This document shows positions 37,021 through 46,524 of a DNA stretch of 64,000 bases, in pieces (the stretch's first letter is position 1; each line of letters starts with the position of its first letter). Below the pieces are notes generated by a model. It had not been told where the DNA came from and ran no database searches. It saw only the letters and a list, made by a program, of their open reading frames with translations. The stretch is from Synechococcus sp. CC9902 (GTDB lineage: Bacteria; Cyanobacteriota; Cyanobacteriia; PCC-6307; Cyanobiaceae). The stretch lies in NCBI RefSeq assembly GCF_000012505.1, contig NC_007513.1, positions 558,001-622,000 on the forward strand, read 5' to 3'. Position numbers and translations under genes: made by a program.

Positions 37021-37506
37021 TCATTGTTGGTCGCTTGCAGTTATTTGTCTAAATGACACCACTGCTCTGCAATGGCTGAGATACTCATCTGATGTCATCT
37101 CATTTTTGGCTTTATGGGTTTGGCGGCTCAAGATTTCAAATTCAGCGATTGGCTTTTGATGAACATGTCCCACGGTGGGCATTCTTTTAAGGCACTTCTG
37201 GCGGGTCAAGCTGCTGTTCAGTCGATCGCCCCTGCTGATTGGCATCAGCTGCTCGCCATCTAATGGAATCCCGTCATAGGGATCCGTCCCGTCGCAGTTA
37301 TGAAAAGCTTTATGGACAGCCATGATGGCTTCTTTGGCTTGGTATGTCCCACCGCGCCTGCGGTCGCGTCGTGTAAGGATCAGCGCCTCGCGGTTTAAGA
37401 CCCTTTTGTAGGCGTTAGGTGTGAGCTTTAGCCACAGGGGTGGAATGAAATCACGGATTTTTGTATTGTTAAGTCCTTCGAGCTGAGTGATATGAATGTC
37501 TCCAAT
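37021..37506 (-). pseudogene. Degenerate HNH-superfamily-like frame without a usable start
   Basis: The coding-like frame runs from a stop at 37507-37509 to 37021 (161 codons). An ATG at 37323 would give only the last 100 residues, yet the 61 codons before it read as protein (RDFIPPLWLKLTPNAYKR, RRDRRRGGTYQAKEAI) and contain no ATG, GTG or TTG. The C-terminal part has the family pattern CDGTDPYDG...DGE, then MPTVGHV and EILSRQTHKAKNEMT. From memory of related HNH-type proteins, the segment reads PTVDHV in intact members; here Asp is Gly, which would break the catalytic pair. I read it as a decaying nuclease-like gene, although a rare start codon is possible. Confidence 0.5.
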
Positions 37507-37600
37507 TTAGTGATCAAGATATTGTCATATATCCGCCGGCTTCAATTGTTCTTATTCTCAAATCATGTGTAGGCCTTGGTTGCAGTCAATTCCCGTTGAA

Positions 37601-37673
37601 AGCCGATGACCTGACTTGAACAGGCGACCCACGCTTTACGAAAGCGTTGCTCTACCAGCTGAGCTACATCGGC
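37601..37673 (-). tRNA. tRNA-Thr (CGT)
   Basis: 73-nt cloverleaf on the minus strand: acceptor arms GCCGATG/CATCGGC with T as discriminator, D arm with AGCTCAGCTGGTAGAGC, anticodon stem ACGCT/AGCGT around loop TTCGTAA (anticodon CGT), and a TTCAAGT T loop. It borders the low-GC stretch 36.1-37.6 kb, as tRNA genes often do at island edges. Confidence 0.95.
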
Positions 37674-37717
37674 AACGAATTTAATTTATCATTCCAGAAG
37701 TACTTTTCCTTGCTCAC

Positions 37718-37981
37718 TTGTCTGATCAGCAGGGTCGAAAGTCTGGTCTTGACCCCGCCATGAGAGAGCGTCTCCTTAAGGAGTCACTCACCCCTTGGCG
37801 TGGCCTGAGGAGGCTCGTTTGGGGTGCCTTGTTCGCTTCCGCCGGACTCGGTCTGTTCACAATGCTCTTCCGCGTTTCCGCCGGCAACGCTGTTGAACTC
37901 AGTGACTTCGGGATCCAAGCCGGGGCTCTCACTCTCTTCTCCGTCCTCCTTTACGTCGACCGTACCAAAAGCACCGACTGA
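37718..37981 (+). CDS. DUF3493 (LPA1/REP27-related) membrane protein
   Basis: 87 residues from a TTG start. A charged N-terminus (MRERLLKESLTPWRGLRRLVWG) leads into two hydrophobic segments (about 35-50 and 65-79) and ends DRTKSTD. I recognise the PWRGLRRLVW pattern as DUF3493, related to plant LPA1/REP27 proteins that help photosystem II assembly; the role here is inferred. The last 66 codons overlap, base for base and in register, the antisense gene for a low-complexity-tail protein. Confidence 0.8.
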   Translation: MSDQQGRKSGLDPAMRERLLKESLTPWRGLRRLVWGALFASAGLGLFTMLFRVSAGNAVELSDFGIQAGALTLFSVLLYVDRTKSTD

Positions 37982-39058
37982 GTCCTCGTCCTGTCGCTGT
38001 GCGACCTCTGGAGGGTCTGTTTCGAGAACTGATGCTGCGTCCATGGTGATCTCGCGATCGCCTGCCCTGATGTTCTCTTCGTTGTTGTCGGCTTCATCGT
38101 TGACAGCCTGATCATTTACAGCCTGTTCGTCTTTGAGCTGTTCGAGGTTGGCTTCGTTGATGTTGACCTTGCTGGTGTCCTCCTCGGCTGGGTCGATATC
38201 GAGGCCGACATCGTTTGTTTCGGTGTTGTTCTCTTCAAGGCCATTGTCTTCAAGGCCCTCGTCTTCAAGGCTCTTGCTCTCGTCGAGGCTCGGTTGGTTG
38301 TACTTCTCAGGATCGTTGAAGCTGTCTGTTGGGGTCGTTTGGCCTTGATCTGCCGCATCTGCGTCCAATGGATCGTTCTTCGTTGGAACAGGGTCTGATG
38401 AAACAGCTTCTGATGCTGGTGGCGGCTCTGGGGTTGTTTTCGCAGCAGGTTCAGGCCAATCCAACTGACCCAGCCGAAGAATTTGCAGCCCAAAACTCGT
38501 GTGCTGTTGATCCGCTGCAATCGAGTTGTGTTCGGCCGTGTTCCCTGGTGACGCCGCCTCGTCGAGTTGACTCCGAATGGGTAGGAGCCATCCCAAGGCT
38601 TGGCTGATTTGTTGGACTTGCCACACCATCAAGGCCAGCACTGGGATGCTGATCAACAGAGTGACGAGTCGTGATTGTCCGAGAACGGGTGAAAACTCAC
38701 TGGCCAGCACAGCGGAATCATCAAGCCACCACAGCAAAGGCAGAGATCCAAGCGCTGCCACAGCAACACTGGTGCGGCTGATGAGGCCACCCTGCTTCGC
38801 ACTGAGAGCTTGCTGGGCTTGATCACGCTCCTTCAGTGGCACGCGTACGAGCAGCAGTGATCCCCAATCAGCCGGTCGTTTCCATAACGCGGCAGCAGGT
38901 GCCAGAACGCCAATGGCCCAGATGAGTAGACGTTCGACTGGAGGGACCGGTCCAGGATCGGCTCCCGCAAGAATCAACCGAATCAGCAGTAGCTCTAATG
39001 GAATGGCTCCAAGGGCAAGGCATTGGAGCCAGAGCAAAGGCTCGAGACGGGGCTTCAC
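37784..39058 (-). CDS. Low-complexity-tail membrane protein
   Basis: 424 residues. The N-terminal ~160 hold three or four hydrophobic segments (about 8-30, 43-60, 95-112, 130-150). The remaining ~250 residues are a low-complexity acidic tail rich in Asp, Glu, Asn, Ser, Thr and Pro. This architecture is known in cyanobacteria as a low-complexity-tail protein; function unknown. The last 65 tail residues are encoded antisense to DUF3493. It lies 14 bp downstream of infB on the same strand and may be its read-through partner. Confidence 0.8.
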   Translation of the reverse strand: MKPRLEPLLWLQCLALGAIPLELLLIRLILAGADPGPVPPVERLLIWAIGVLAPAAALWKRPADWGSLLLVRVPLKERDQAQQALSAKQGGLISRTSVAVAALGSLPLLWWLDDSAVLASEFSPVLGQSRLVTLLISIPVLALMVWQVQQISQALGWLLPIRSQLDEAASPGNTAEHNSIAADQQHTSFGLQILRLGQLDWPEPAAKTTPEPPPASEAVSSDPVPTKNDPLDADAADQGQTTPTDSFNDPEKYNQPSLDESKSLEDEGLEDNGLEENNTETNDVGLDIDPAEEDTSKVNINEANLEQLKDEQAVNDQAVNDEADNNEENIRAGDREITMDAASVLETDPPEVAQRQDEDSVGAFGTVDVKEDGEESESPGLDPEVTEFNSVAGGNAEEHCEQTESGGSEQGTPNEPPQATPRGE

Positions 39059-39072
39059 GACAGAAGTGGAGA

Positions 39073-42000
39073 TCAGGTTGTGAGTTTGCGGCGTTGGGTA
39101 ACCATCTTGAAGGCTTCGATGCGATCACCCTCTTCCCAGTTGGCGAAACGGTCTGCACCAACACCACATTCGAAGCCTGTAGCCACTTCTTTGACGTCGT
39201 CTTTGTTGCGACGCAGAGAATCCAAATCGCCGGTGTACACCACTTGTTTGCCTCTGTGCACTCGGACTCTGCAGTTGCGGTGCAGCTTTCCGGTGTTGAC
39301 GTAGCAACCCGCAACAGCGCTTTTGCCGATGGTGAACACGGCGCGCACCTCGGCTTCGCCAAGGGCTTCTTCGATGAGTTCTGGCTCGAGTAAACCTTCC
39401 ATCGCTAGCTGGATGTCTTCCAGCAGCTTGTAGATCACGTCGTAATCCCGAACATCAACACCAGTGGCATCGGCGGCCTTTTTGGCTCCAGAGGCCATGG
39501 AGGTGTTGAAACCGATGATCACGGCACCAGAAGCCGCCGCCAGGTCGACATCCGTTTCGGTGATTTCACCTGGAGCCGACAGCAAGACCCGCACTTGCAC
39601 TTCATCCTTGGGTAGTTGCTCAAGCGAACCGAGGATGGCTTCCACGGATCCCTGAACATCAGCTTTAAGGATGAGGTTGAGCTCTTTGAGCTCGCCTTCA
39701 TTGGCTTGACCGGACATTGCCGTGAGCGAGACCCGTCGCGAGGCCATTTGTTGAGCGAGGCGTGTCGCGCGAGCATTTGAGGCGCGGTCGCCCACCACAG
39801 CCCGAGCAGCTTTCTCGTCGGGGTAGACCTCAAACTCGTCGCCAGCTGTGGGCACTTCGCTGAACCCGAGGGCTTCCACCGCAAACGACGGCCCAGCCTC
39901 CTTGAGGCGCTGGCGATTGTCGTCCACCATGGCTCGAACTTTGCCCAACACCGGCCCTGCGGCGAGTACGTCACCGGTTTTAAGGGTGCCGTTCTGAATC
40001 AACAAGGTGGCGACTGGGCCTTTTGCTTTGTCCAGGTGAGCTTCGATCACGGTTCCGCGGGCGGGGCGGTCTGGGTTGGCCTGAAGGTCTTCCACCTCAG
40101 TCACCAGGAGCAGCATTTCGAGAAGCTTGTCGATGTTTTCGCCCTTGATGGCGCTAACAGGCACCATCACCACATCTCCACCCCATTCTTCAGCGAGGAG
40201 ATTCTGCTCAGAGAGCTCTTGCTTCACCCGGTCTGCAGAGGCACCTTCTTTGTCGATCTTGTTAATAGCAACAACGATCGGCACCTCTGCGGCCCGGGCG
40301 TGGCTGATCGCTTCAAGCGTTTGAGGACGCACACCGTCGTCGGCGGCGACGACCAAGACAGCAACGTCGGTGACTTTCGTTCCCCTCGCACGCATCGCGG
40401 TGAATGCAGCGTGGCCCGGGGTGTCGAGGAAGGTGAGCTTCCGTGCCTCGTCTTTGTGTTGGATTTCAACCTGGTAAGCACCGATGTGCTGGGTGATTCC
40501 ACCGGCTTCTCCAGCAGCCACCCGTGCTTGTCGGATCGCATCGAGAAGGCTCGTCTTGCCATGGTCGACGTGGCCCATGACGGTGACCACAGGAGGGCGA
40601 CGAATCAGGTGTTTGAGATCCGCCTCTTCGATCATTTCGACGGTCTTCTTCGCCGCCTCCTCTACATCGTCCTGAAGCACAGGAACATCGAATTCCTTTG
40701 CCACCGCTTCGATGGTGGGCATATCCAGGGTTTGCGTCACCGTGGCGATCACCCCTTTAAAGAACAGGGATTTGATGATTTCTGAACTCTCGATGCTGAG
40801 CATGTCTGCGAGTTCTTGCACCGTGAGGTTGTCCTCCGGTACCACGATCATCTCGGGACGTACTTGCTTGGCCTCCCGCGCTGCCCGCAGTTCCATGGCG
40901 CGACGACGTTGCCGTTGACGAGCGGTTTCCTTGCGGCGTTTGCGCACCGCTGCCACAGGCTTGGGAGCCGTTCTTTGTTGGGCTTTCGGTTTGGCTGGGC
41001 GCGCCAGGCTGGCTGAAAGCACCATTGCCTGCTGTTCGCCAGCAAATCCGCCGGTTTGTGCAGCGAGAGCATCATCGTTCTCGCCAATGATGTGGACTTT
41101 TTGCCGTTGTTTTTGAGGCGAGCGGCTGCGTAGTGCCTCGAGCTTGGCGCTGTCGTCCCAATCGGGGCGCCCAGGGCGCCGTTGACCTCCGGGGGCACCT
41201 GGGCGGAATCCTGGGCGACGAGGCGCTGAGGGTGCTGTGGGCCGCGCCACTGGAGGAGTAGCTGTGCCGGCGGCTTCCGTGGGGCGATTGGGAGCATCAG
41301 GACGCCGGGGTGCTGGGGCTGCCGGACGACTAATAGGCTTTTGGAGCTGCATGAGCTCGCCGGGTGCCACGGGTTTACGCATGCCACCGGGCATGCCCGG
41401 CCGAGTGGGTGCGCCGGGTCGTGTTGGCGCTCCTGGACGGCCACTAGCTGAAGAGCCATCGCGTCGGATTGGCTTACCAACCAATTCGAGGGTGTTCCCT
41501 CCGGGGCGTGTGGGTGCACCGGGTTTTCCGGTTCGTGTGGGTGCACCGGGACGTGCGGGTCCCCCTTGGCGTTGGGGCACTCCGGTTCCAGGACGTTGGG
41601 GGGCTCCAACACCTCCCGTACGGCGAGGAACGGGTTTGCCGACGAGTTCGGGTCGCGGCGTCGGACGTGCGGGGGTGCCGGTTTTGGTCGGAGCGCCCAC
41701 GCGTGGTGGGGTTCCCGGACGGGGTGGAGCCCCAGCGCGGGAAACAATTTGCGGCTTCTGGCCCTGGGGTGCCCCTGGTCGGCTTGGTGCTGCTGCGGGA
41801 CGCGGGGTTGGCCGTGATGGCGCTGGGCGCGGCGTTGATGCTGGTGGGGGGGCGCTTGATGCTGCCGCAGGGCTGCTAGCAGGCCGTGGGGTTGGCGCCG
41901 TGGGCTTCACGATCGTGGGTTTCGCTGCTGCAGGCTTCGCAACCACTGCAGGTTTTGCTGCCGTGATCGGTTTCGAGACAATTGCAGGCTTTGCGGCCCC

Positions 42001-42603
42001 TGTGGGCTTCGTTGCTGGAGTTGGTTTGCTAACGAGTTCTGGCGCTGACGGTTTGCCGACGACCTGAGGCTTCGGGGCTCCCTGGGGCTTCGAGGGGGCA
42101 GGGCGACTTGGGGCAGCGGCAGCAGCCGGTCGAGGTGTAGAGGTTGTCGTCGCTGCCGTTGGGCGCGCTGGCGCCGTTGCAGGTTTGTTCGGCGTTGATC
42201 CAGCCGACGTGCTTCCAGCAGGTGCAGGCCGAGCGGGTGGGGCGACAGCCTTCACCGATGGTTGCAAGGGTTTGCTGGCGGCCGGTTGAGCCGGAGCTTG
42301 CGGTTTTGCAGCAGCAACAGGAGCTGTGACGCCTGGCGAAGCAGGGGCCTTTTTGACCGACAGGATCGATTTGCCCGCTGCCGGTTTGGCTGGTGCAGGT
42401 TTGGCCGCCGGAGCGGTTGGTTGGCTGGGTGAAGCACCCTTCCCAAGCAAGCTACGGATCTTTCCGGCTTCGGAGTCACTGATTGAGCTGCTGTGGCTTT
42501 TGGCTGCGATTGAAAGCTTCTCGGCAGCATCCAACACGTCCTTGTTTTCAAGGCCGAGGTCCTTGGACAACTCGTAAATTCTGACTTTGCCGCTGCTGGT
42601 CAT
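39073..42603 (-). CDS. infB: Translation initiation factor IF-2
   Basis: 1176 residues, long for the family. GTPase that places initiator tRNA on the ribosome. N-terminal IF2_N-like domain (residues ~5-55), then a ~450-residue Pro/Ala/Lys/Gly-rich linker with repeated [13 protein letters not shown] units. A second IF2_N domain follows near 590, then the G domain from about 670 ([17 protein letters not shown]), and domains II-IV to the end. The linker is typical of cyanobacterial IF-2 but the region is highly repetitive. Minus-strand operon with rimP, nusA and ylxR. Confidence 0.97.
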   Translation of the reverse strand: MTSSGKVRIYELSKDLGLENKDVLDAAEKLSIAAKSHSSSISDSEAGKIRSLLGKGASPSQPTAPAAKPAPAKPAAGKSILSVKKAPASPGVTAPVAAAKPQAPAQPAASKPLQPSVKAVAPPARPAPAGSTSAGSTPNKPATAPARPTAATTTSTPRPAAAAAPSRPAPSKPQGAPKPQVVGKPSAPELVSKPTPATKPTGAAKPAIVSKPITAAKPAVVAKPAAAKPTIVKPTAPTPRPASSPAAASSAPPPASTPRPAPSRPTPRPAAAPSRPGAPQGQKPQIVSRAGAPPRPGTPPRVGAPTKTGTPARPTPRPELVGKPVPRRTGGVGAPQRPGTGVPQRQGGPARPGAPTRTGKPGAPTRPGGNTLELVGKPIRRDGSSASGRPGAPTRPGAPTRPGMPGGMRKPVAPGELMQLQKPISRPAAPAPRRPDAPNRPTEAAGTATPPVARPTAPSAPRRPGFRPGAPGGQRRPGRPDWDDSAKLEALRSRSPQKQRQKVHIIGENDDALAAQTGGFAGEQQAMVLSASLARPAKPKAQQRTAPKPVAAVRKRRKETARQRQRRRAMELRAAREAKQVRPEMIVVPEDNLTVQELADMLSIESSEIIKSLFFKGVIATVTQTLDMPTIEAVAKEFDVPVLQDDVEEAAKKTVEMIEEADLKHLIRRPPVVTVMGHVDHGKTSLLDAIRQARVAAGEAGGITQHIGAYQVEIQHKDEARKLTFLDTPGHAAFTAMRARGTKVTDVAVLVVAADDGVRPQTLEAISHARAAEVPIVVAINKIDKEGASADRVKQELSEQNLLAEEWGGDVVMVPVSAIKGENIDKLLEMLLLVTEVEDLQANPDRPARGTVIEAHLDKAKGPVATLLIQNGTLKTGDVLAAGPVLGKVRAMVDDNRQRLKEAGPSFAVEALGFSEVPTAGDEFEVYPDEKAARAVVGDRASNARATRLAQQMASRRVSLTAMSGQANEGELKELNLILKADVQGSVEAILGSLEQLPKDEVQVRVLLSAPGEITETDVDLAAASGAVIIGFNTSMASGAKKAADATGVDVRDYDVIYKLLEDIQLAMEGLLEPELIEEALGEAEVRAVFTIGKSAVAGCYVNTGKLHRNCRVRVHRGKQVVYTGDLDSLRRNKDDVKEVATGFECGVGADRFANWEEGDRIEAFKMVTQRRKLTT

Positions 42604-42672
42604 TCAGTTGGGGTCTCCGATCGAGCCGGGCATGGTGTGCCGCGGTGCCCTCACGCAAAGTGAGGACAATGT

Positions 42673-42951
42673 TTAGTTTGCCTCAGCGGATTCACCAGTG
42701 CTTGCACTGAGCCGCCCATTCAGCGTCGTAAGAACTGCATCTGGCACCTGACATCGCAGAGCTTTTTGCAGGCGTTTGCGGCGCCGAGCCTCTTCAAGGC
42801 ACTCTTCCTTCGGGCAGAGATAGGCCGAGCGGCCCATCCCGAAGTCCAGAAGGACCCCATCCTTATGGTCACGGATCACCCGCCAAAGGTGGCGACGATC
42901 CTGGAGCTGGCGACATGCCACGCAACGACGGAGGATGGGCTTGGCGCTCAC
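42673..42951 (-). CDS. ylxR: YlxR/RnpM family RNA-binding protein
   Basis: 92 residues (DUF448). Shows the family core RRCVACRQ, then LWRVIRDHKDGVLLDFGMGRSAYLC, with basic residues for RNA. In other bacteria YlxR is reported to bind nucleic acid and RNase P RNA; that role is carried over from the family. Its start overlaps the nusA stop by four bases, and it keeps the classical place between nusA and infB. Confidence 0.92.
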   Translation of the reverse strand: MSAKPILRRCVACRQLQDRRHLWRVIRDHKDGVLLDFGMGRSAYLCPKEECLEEARRRKRLQKALRCQVPDAVLTTLNGRLSASTGESAEAN

Positions 42952-44405
42952 CGGGCGTCCTCACTCATGTTGGTTTCGGCATCGCCACTGGCCTCGCCTG
43001 TCTCTTCAGGGGCGACTGTCTCCCCCTCTACGTCTTCAATAACGGCATCTCCCTCGACAAATTCGGCAGAGGGTTCTTCGGAGAGTTCAGCTTCCTCGAC
43101 ATAGTCCTCGTCATCTTCTGGGAGTGGATAGAGCTCCCGGAGGCGAGCATCTTCTTCTGCCCTTGCGGCTTGTTCCACCGCTAAGCGCTCCTCCGCTTCT
43201 TGCTGAAGCGCTTCCTCTTCTTCTCTCTGAGAAATCAGTTCAGCAACAACTGCATCTTCAGCGGGCTGGTCGTATTCAGTTGAATTTTTTATGTCGATTT
43301 TCCAGCCCGTTAGTCGAGCCGCCAAACGCACGTTTTGACCTTCACGGCCAATGGCAAGGCTGAGTTGATCGGGTGGTACTAAAACGTGGGCATGTTGTCC
43401 AGCGGGATCAACGAGCCGCACCATTTCAACCCGAGCGGGACTGAGGGAGTTAGCGATGTATTGGCCTGGATCTTGCGACCAGCGAATGACATCAATTTTT
43501 TCACCGCGCAGCTCGTTGACCACCTGTTGGATCCTGGATCCGCGAGCACCGATGCAAGCGCCGACAGGGTCGACTTCCCGTTCAATGCTGTCGACAGCGA
43601 CTTTGGTGCGTGGACCAACGGATCGTGATGGTGGGTTCGCTTCACGGGCAACGGCCACGATGCGGACGGAACCTTCTTGGATTTCTGGAACTTCGTTTTC
43701 GAATAGATAAACAACGAGGCCAGCATTGGAGCGGCTCACGAAGAGCTGTGGACCGCGCCGCGGTACTTCGCTCACCTCTTTCAAAAACACCTTGAAGGTG
43801 GCGTTGGCCCGGTAGTTGTCATTCGGCAGCTGGTCGCGGCGAGGGAGCTCCGCTTCCACTTCGGGCCTGCCTAGGCCTGAACTCACAGCCATGATGATCG
43901 ACTGACGTTCGAAGCGGATCACCCGAGCGGTGAGCACGGGATCTTCGAGATCGGCAAATTCCTCTTGGATCATTCGACGCTGCTGATCCCGCAGCTTTTG
44001 GGCCAGGACTTGTTTGGTTGTGGCCGCAGCCATACGACCGAAATCTTCCTTCTCTGGCGTGACGTCGAGCACGACCGTGTCGCCAGATTGGGCGTCTTCG
44101 GCTACTTGCATCACCTCCGCAAGGGCAATTTGATGATCTTCGCTTTCAACTTCGTCAACAATGATTTTGCTGGCAAGAACTCGATATCCCTCCTCTTCGA
44201 GATCAAGACCAACGTCAAAATTGCTGAAGTAATCCTCATCAAAAGGATCTTCGCTAATGCCGATGTAGAGAGTGCGCCGGTATCGCTCGTATCCCTTCAG
44301 CAGGGCTTCCCGTAAAGCTGCTTCAACAACTTGCGGAGCGAGTTTCTTCTCTTCACTGATGTCATCGATCAGATTGGTGAGACCGGGAAGCAGTACGAGA
44401 GCCAT
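42948..44405 (-). CDS. nusA: Transcription termination/antitermination factor NusA
   Basis: 485 residues. Binds RNA polymerase and nascent RNA at pauses. Domain order: N-terminal RNAP-binding domain (~1-130), S1 (~135-200), KH1 and KH2 (~230-350; DPVGACIGARGSRIQ and LAIGREGQNVRLAARLTGW). The last ~110 residues are acidic (EEEEALQQEAEERLA...) rather than the repeat domains of E. coli, as in other cyanobacteria. Second gene of rimP-nusA-ylxR-infB. Confidence 0.96.
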   Translation of the reverse strand: MALVLLPGLTNLIDDISEEKKLAPQVVEAALREALLKGYERYRRTLYIGISEDPFDEDYFSNFDVGLDLEEEGYRVLASKIIVDEVESEDHQIALAEVMQVAEDAQSGDTVVLDVTPEKEDFGRMAAATTKQVLAQKLRDQQRRMIQEEFADLEDPVLTARVIRFERQSIIMAVSSGLGRPEVEAELPRRDQLPNDNYRANATFKVFLKEVSEVPRRGPQLFVSRSNAGLVVYLFENEVPEIQEGSVRIVAVAREANPPSRSVGPRTKVAVDSIEREVDPVGACIGARGSRIQQVVNELRGEKIDVIRWSQDPGQYIANSLSPARVEMVRLVDPAGQHAHVLVPPDQLSLAIGREGQNVRLAARLTGWKIDIKNSTEYDQPAEDAVVAELISQREEEEALQQEAEERLAVEQAARAEEDARLRELYPLPEDDEDYVEEAELSEEPSAEFVEGDAVIEDVEGETVAPEETGEASGDAETNMSEDAR

Positions 44406-44444
44406 CGGGCTGGGGGTAAAAAAAGGAGTGAGCGTTTTGCTCGA

Positions 44445-44912
44445 TTACTGGCCGGGGGTGGTGAGGCGTACCTCGATCACCTGGTCGCGAGGGATGCTTT
44501 TGATCCGCCCACGGATGTTGATCTGCAGTGAATCCGTATTGCGTTCGTGCAGAAGACCTTCCAGACGATGCTCAACATTCCCTTGATCACGATGGGTGAC
44601 ATCCACAGGAAAACCGCGGAAAGTCTGGAAATCGCGATCGCAACTCAGTTGCTCGCCAATCCCGGGGCTGCTGATTTCAAGGACATAAGCCTCGACCAGT
44701 TGCTGGGATTCCTCCAAAGCTTCACCGAGAACACCACTAAAACCAGCACAATCGTCAAGGTTGACGTCGGACCCGCTGGTGTGTCGGATCTGAACTTGCA
44801 AGGTGATGGGGTTCATATGCGTCAGCAGTTGAATCCCACACAGCTCGAAGCCTTGAAGCCCTGCAACCCGTTGGGTGAGCTGCTCAAGTTCTGGCAGAAG
44901 AGGATGAGGCAA
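44445..44912 (-). CDS. rimP: Ribosome maturation factor RimP
   Basis: About 155 residues. 30S assembly factor. The family pattern is visible: ELEQLTQRVAGLQGFEL, the SGVLGEALEES segment and YVLEISSPGIGEQL with the conserved SSPG. I placed the start at TTG 44912 because the product then begins MPHPLLPELEQ; an ATG 33 bp upstream is an alternative. First gene of the nusA-infB operon. Confidence 0.9.
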   Translation of the reverse strand: MPHPLLPELEQLTQRVAGLQGFELCGIQLLTHMNPITLQVQIRHTSGSDVNLDDCAGFSGVLGEALEESQQLVEAYVLEISSPGIGEQLSCDRDFQTFRGFPVDVTHRDQGNVEHRLEGLLHERNTDSLQINIRGRIKSIPRDQVIEVRLTTPGQ

Positions 44913-45020
44913 AAGAACTGATATCAGGCCATGCCCGACGTGCATTTTCAGTTGTGACCGATCTCCCGTAGGAGATGCCCGTCGGACACCAGATGAATCT
45001 AGATGACAGCCTGCAACCTG

Positions 45021-45293
45021 TCAGGAGTTGGTTGCATTCACATCAATGCTCGGCGCGTCTGGAAAGGCATCACCCTTTTGTTCAGGACCCCGCAACTCAA
45101 CGTCTTGATTAAGGCACTTCGATCGTTGCTCAGCTGTTTTGTGATATTGGCAAACGCGGCTCCAAAGTTTGCTTCTTGTTCCAGTCGGACCACTGCTGAA
45201 AATGACTTTGTCCGGCATCCCAACGTTGGATTCAATTTGAACCCCGCATTGCTCACAACGCTGACTGGTAGGGGTGGAATTGGACGCGCTCAA
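45021..45293 (-). CDS. Small cysteine-containing protein, unrecognised
   Basis: 90 residues. The N-terminal part has CEQCG near residue 13, then the conserved-looking core KVIFSSGPTGTRSKLWSRVC and a later Cys in SKCLNQD, so a zinc or disulfide site is possible. The C-terminal ~25 residues are acidic and probably disordered. The strand pattern and Cys spacing suggest a real short protein. It lies 25 bp downstream of grrM on the same strand and could be read with it, but no link to that pathway is shown. Confidence 0.6.
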   Translation of the reverse strand: MSASNSTPTSQRCEQCGVQIESNVGMPDKVIFSSGPTGTRSKLWSRVCQYHKTAEQRSKCLNQDVELRGPEQKGDAFPDAPSIDVNATNS

Positions 45294-45318
45294 ATTTTAC
45301 AAATCGAGATATCAAATA

Positions 45319-46524
45319 CTACGAACTTCGGGACGCCGTGGTTGTTCGGTTGACCTCAATGGGTGGGCTCTCTTCGAACCGCTCGAGAAGCACTTCCACG
45401 GGGATTTTGGTGCCGAAGCGGCAGGCATTGGTTTCACTTGAGGCGAGGGTGCCGTGCTCCCAAAACTTGTTGCTTCCATTCCCGCCTCCACACAAGCCAA
45501 AGTGTTCGCAACCCTTGTGGCATGTCTCCACCCCTTGGGTCATGTCTTGAAGCAGACGCTGAAAAGACTCTGTCCGCGTTGATTCTTCGAGGCTGTGCGT
45601 TTTAAGGTTGCCAAGATTGAAGGTGCCGTAGCGGTCGCTGGCGACGGAAAGCAGTTCCGGATCGAACGTTGAAAAATCACCTTGGGCGTCAACGCTCAAA
45701 ATTGAAAAGGGGCGGTTCAGTTCGTTCTGCTTCATTCGGCGATCCCCCTGTATGAGGCTAATCACCTGTTCAAATTCACGTAAGACAACGGGATAACCGT
45801 CTTGCTCGCTTAGTCGCCAAAACGTTCGGAGAAAATCTTTATACTTAGCCTCCATATTTGAGCCTGCCATTGAAGATGATGTATTGATTCCTTCCTTCTC
45901 TTCAACATTGAAACCCACATCATTGATGCCATTGTCTCGATAAAATCGGTACATACGCTCGGGTTGTTCCATGGCATCTGCAGTGATCACAGAGATGCAG
46001 TGGAACGGCACTTGATTTCGATGTAAGGCTTCAATTCCCCGCATCGCCATGGCATGGGATCCACGCCCGTTGCGGAAGCGTCGATGGGCATCATGAATGT
46101 CTTCAGGTCCATCAACACTGATGCCTACCACAATTTCATTGCGCCTAAAGCAATCACACCAATCGTTGTTGATCAATGTTGCATTGGTTTGCACATGTTG
46201 GTCAATCTCTAGATCTTGAGCACCAAAGTGTTCAAGAGATTGATTGATCAATGTAGTGGCATCGTCGTACCAATTTGTTGGCAGAGTGAGGGGTTCACCG
46301 GCATGCCATACAAGTGAGAATTCCGGTCCTGCGTATGGGCTTTCTAAAATTCTCTCAACTAAAAGAGGAATTAAATTGAGATCAAAAACTCGCTTTTTTT
46401 GTCGATCTGGCAAATAACAATATGAGCAATCAAGATTGCACAACGACGTCGACTGGATCACCACCAGGCCAATGGGCCCGAACTGACTGAAGTCGGGCCG
46501 AACGTTTGAAGCTGCGATTACCAA
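45319..46524 (-). CDS. grrM: Radical SAM/SPASM peptide maturase, GrrM/OscB type
   Basis: 401 residues from a TTG start that overlaps the grrA stop by seven bases. The radical SAM cluster motif is CNLDCSYC (Cys 29, 33, 36), preceded by FGPIGLVVIQSTSLC, the typical GrrM opening. FSLVWHAGEPLTLP follows, and a C-terminal SPASM cluster (CHKGCEHFGLCGGG plus a Cys in TNACRFG). The family forms cyclophane cross-links in glycine-rich GrrA/OscA precursors. The adjacent gene encodes such a precursor, so the assignment is strong. Confidence 0.9.
   Translation of the reverse strand: MVIAASNVRPDFSQFGPIGLVVIQSTSLCNLDCSYCYLPDRQKKRVFDLNLIPLLVERILESPYAGPEFSLVWHAGEPLTLPTNWYDDATTLINQSLEHFGAQDLEIDQHVQTNATLINNDWCDCFRRNEIVVGISVDGPEDIHDAHRRFRNGRGSHAMAMRGIEALHRNQVPFHCISVITADAMEQPERMYRFYRDNGINDVGFNVEEKEGINTSSSMAGSNMEAKYKDFLRTFWRLSEQDGYPVVLREFEQVISLIQGDRRMKQNELNRPFSILSVDAQGDFSTFDPELLSVASDRYGTFNLGNLKTHSLEESTRTESFQRLLQDMTQGVETCHKGCEHFGLCGGGNGSNKFWEHGTLASSETNACRFGTKIPVEVLLERFEESPPIEVNRTTTASRSS

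Noticed and set aside
41237..42067. Long open frame on the plus strand (276 codons) rich in Gly, Val and Pro
   Set aside because: It is the exact antisense of the repetitive linker of infB; its composition follows from that linker.
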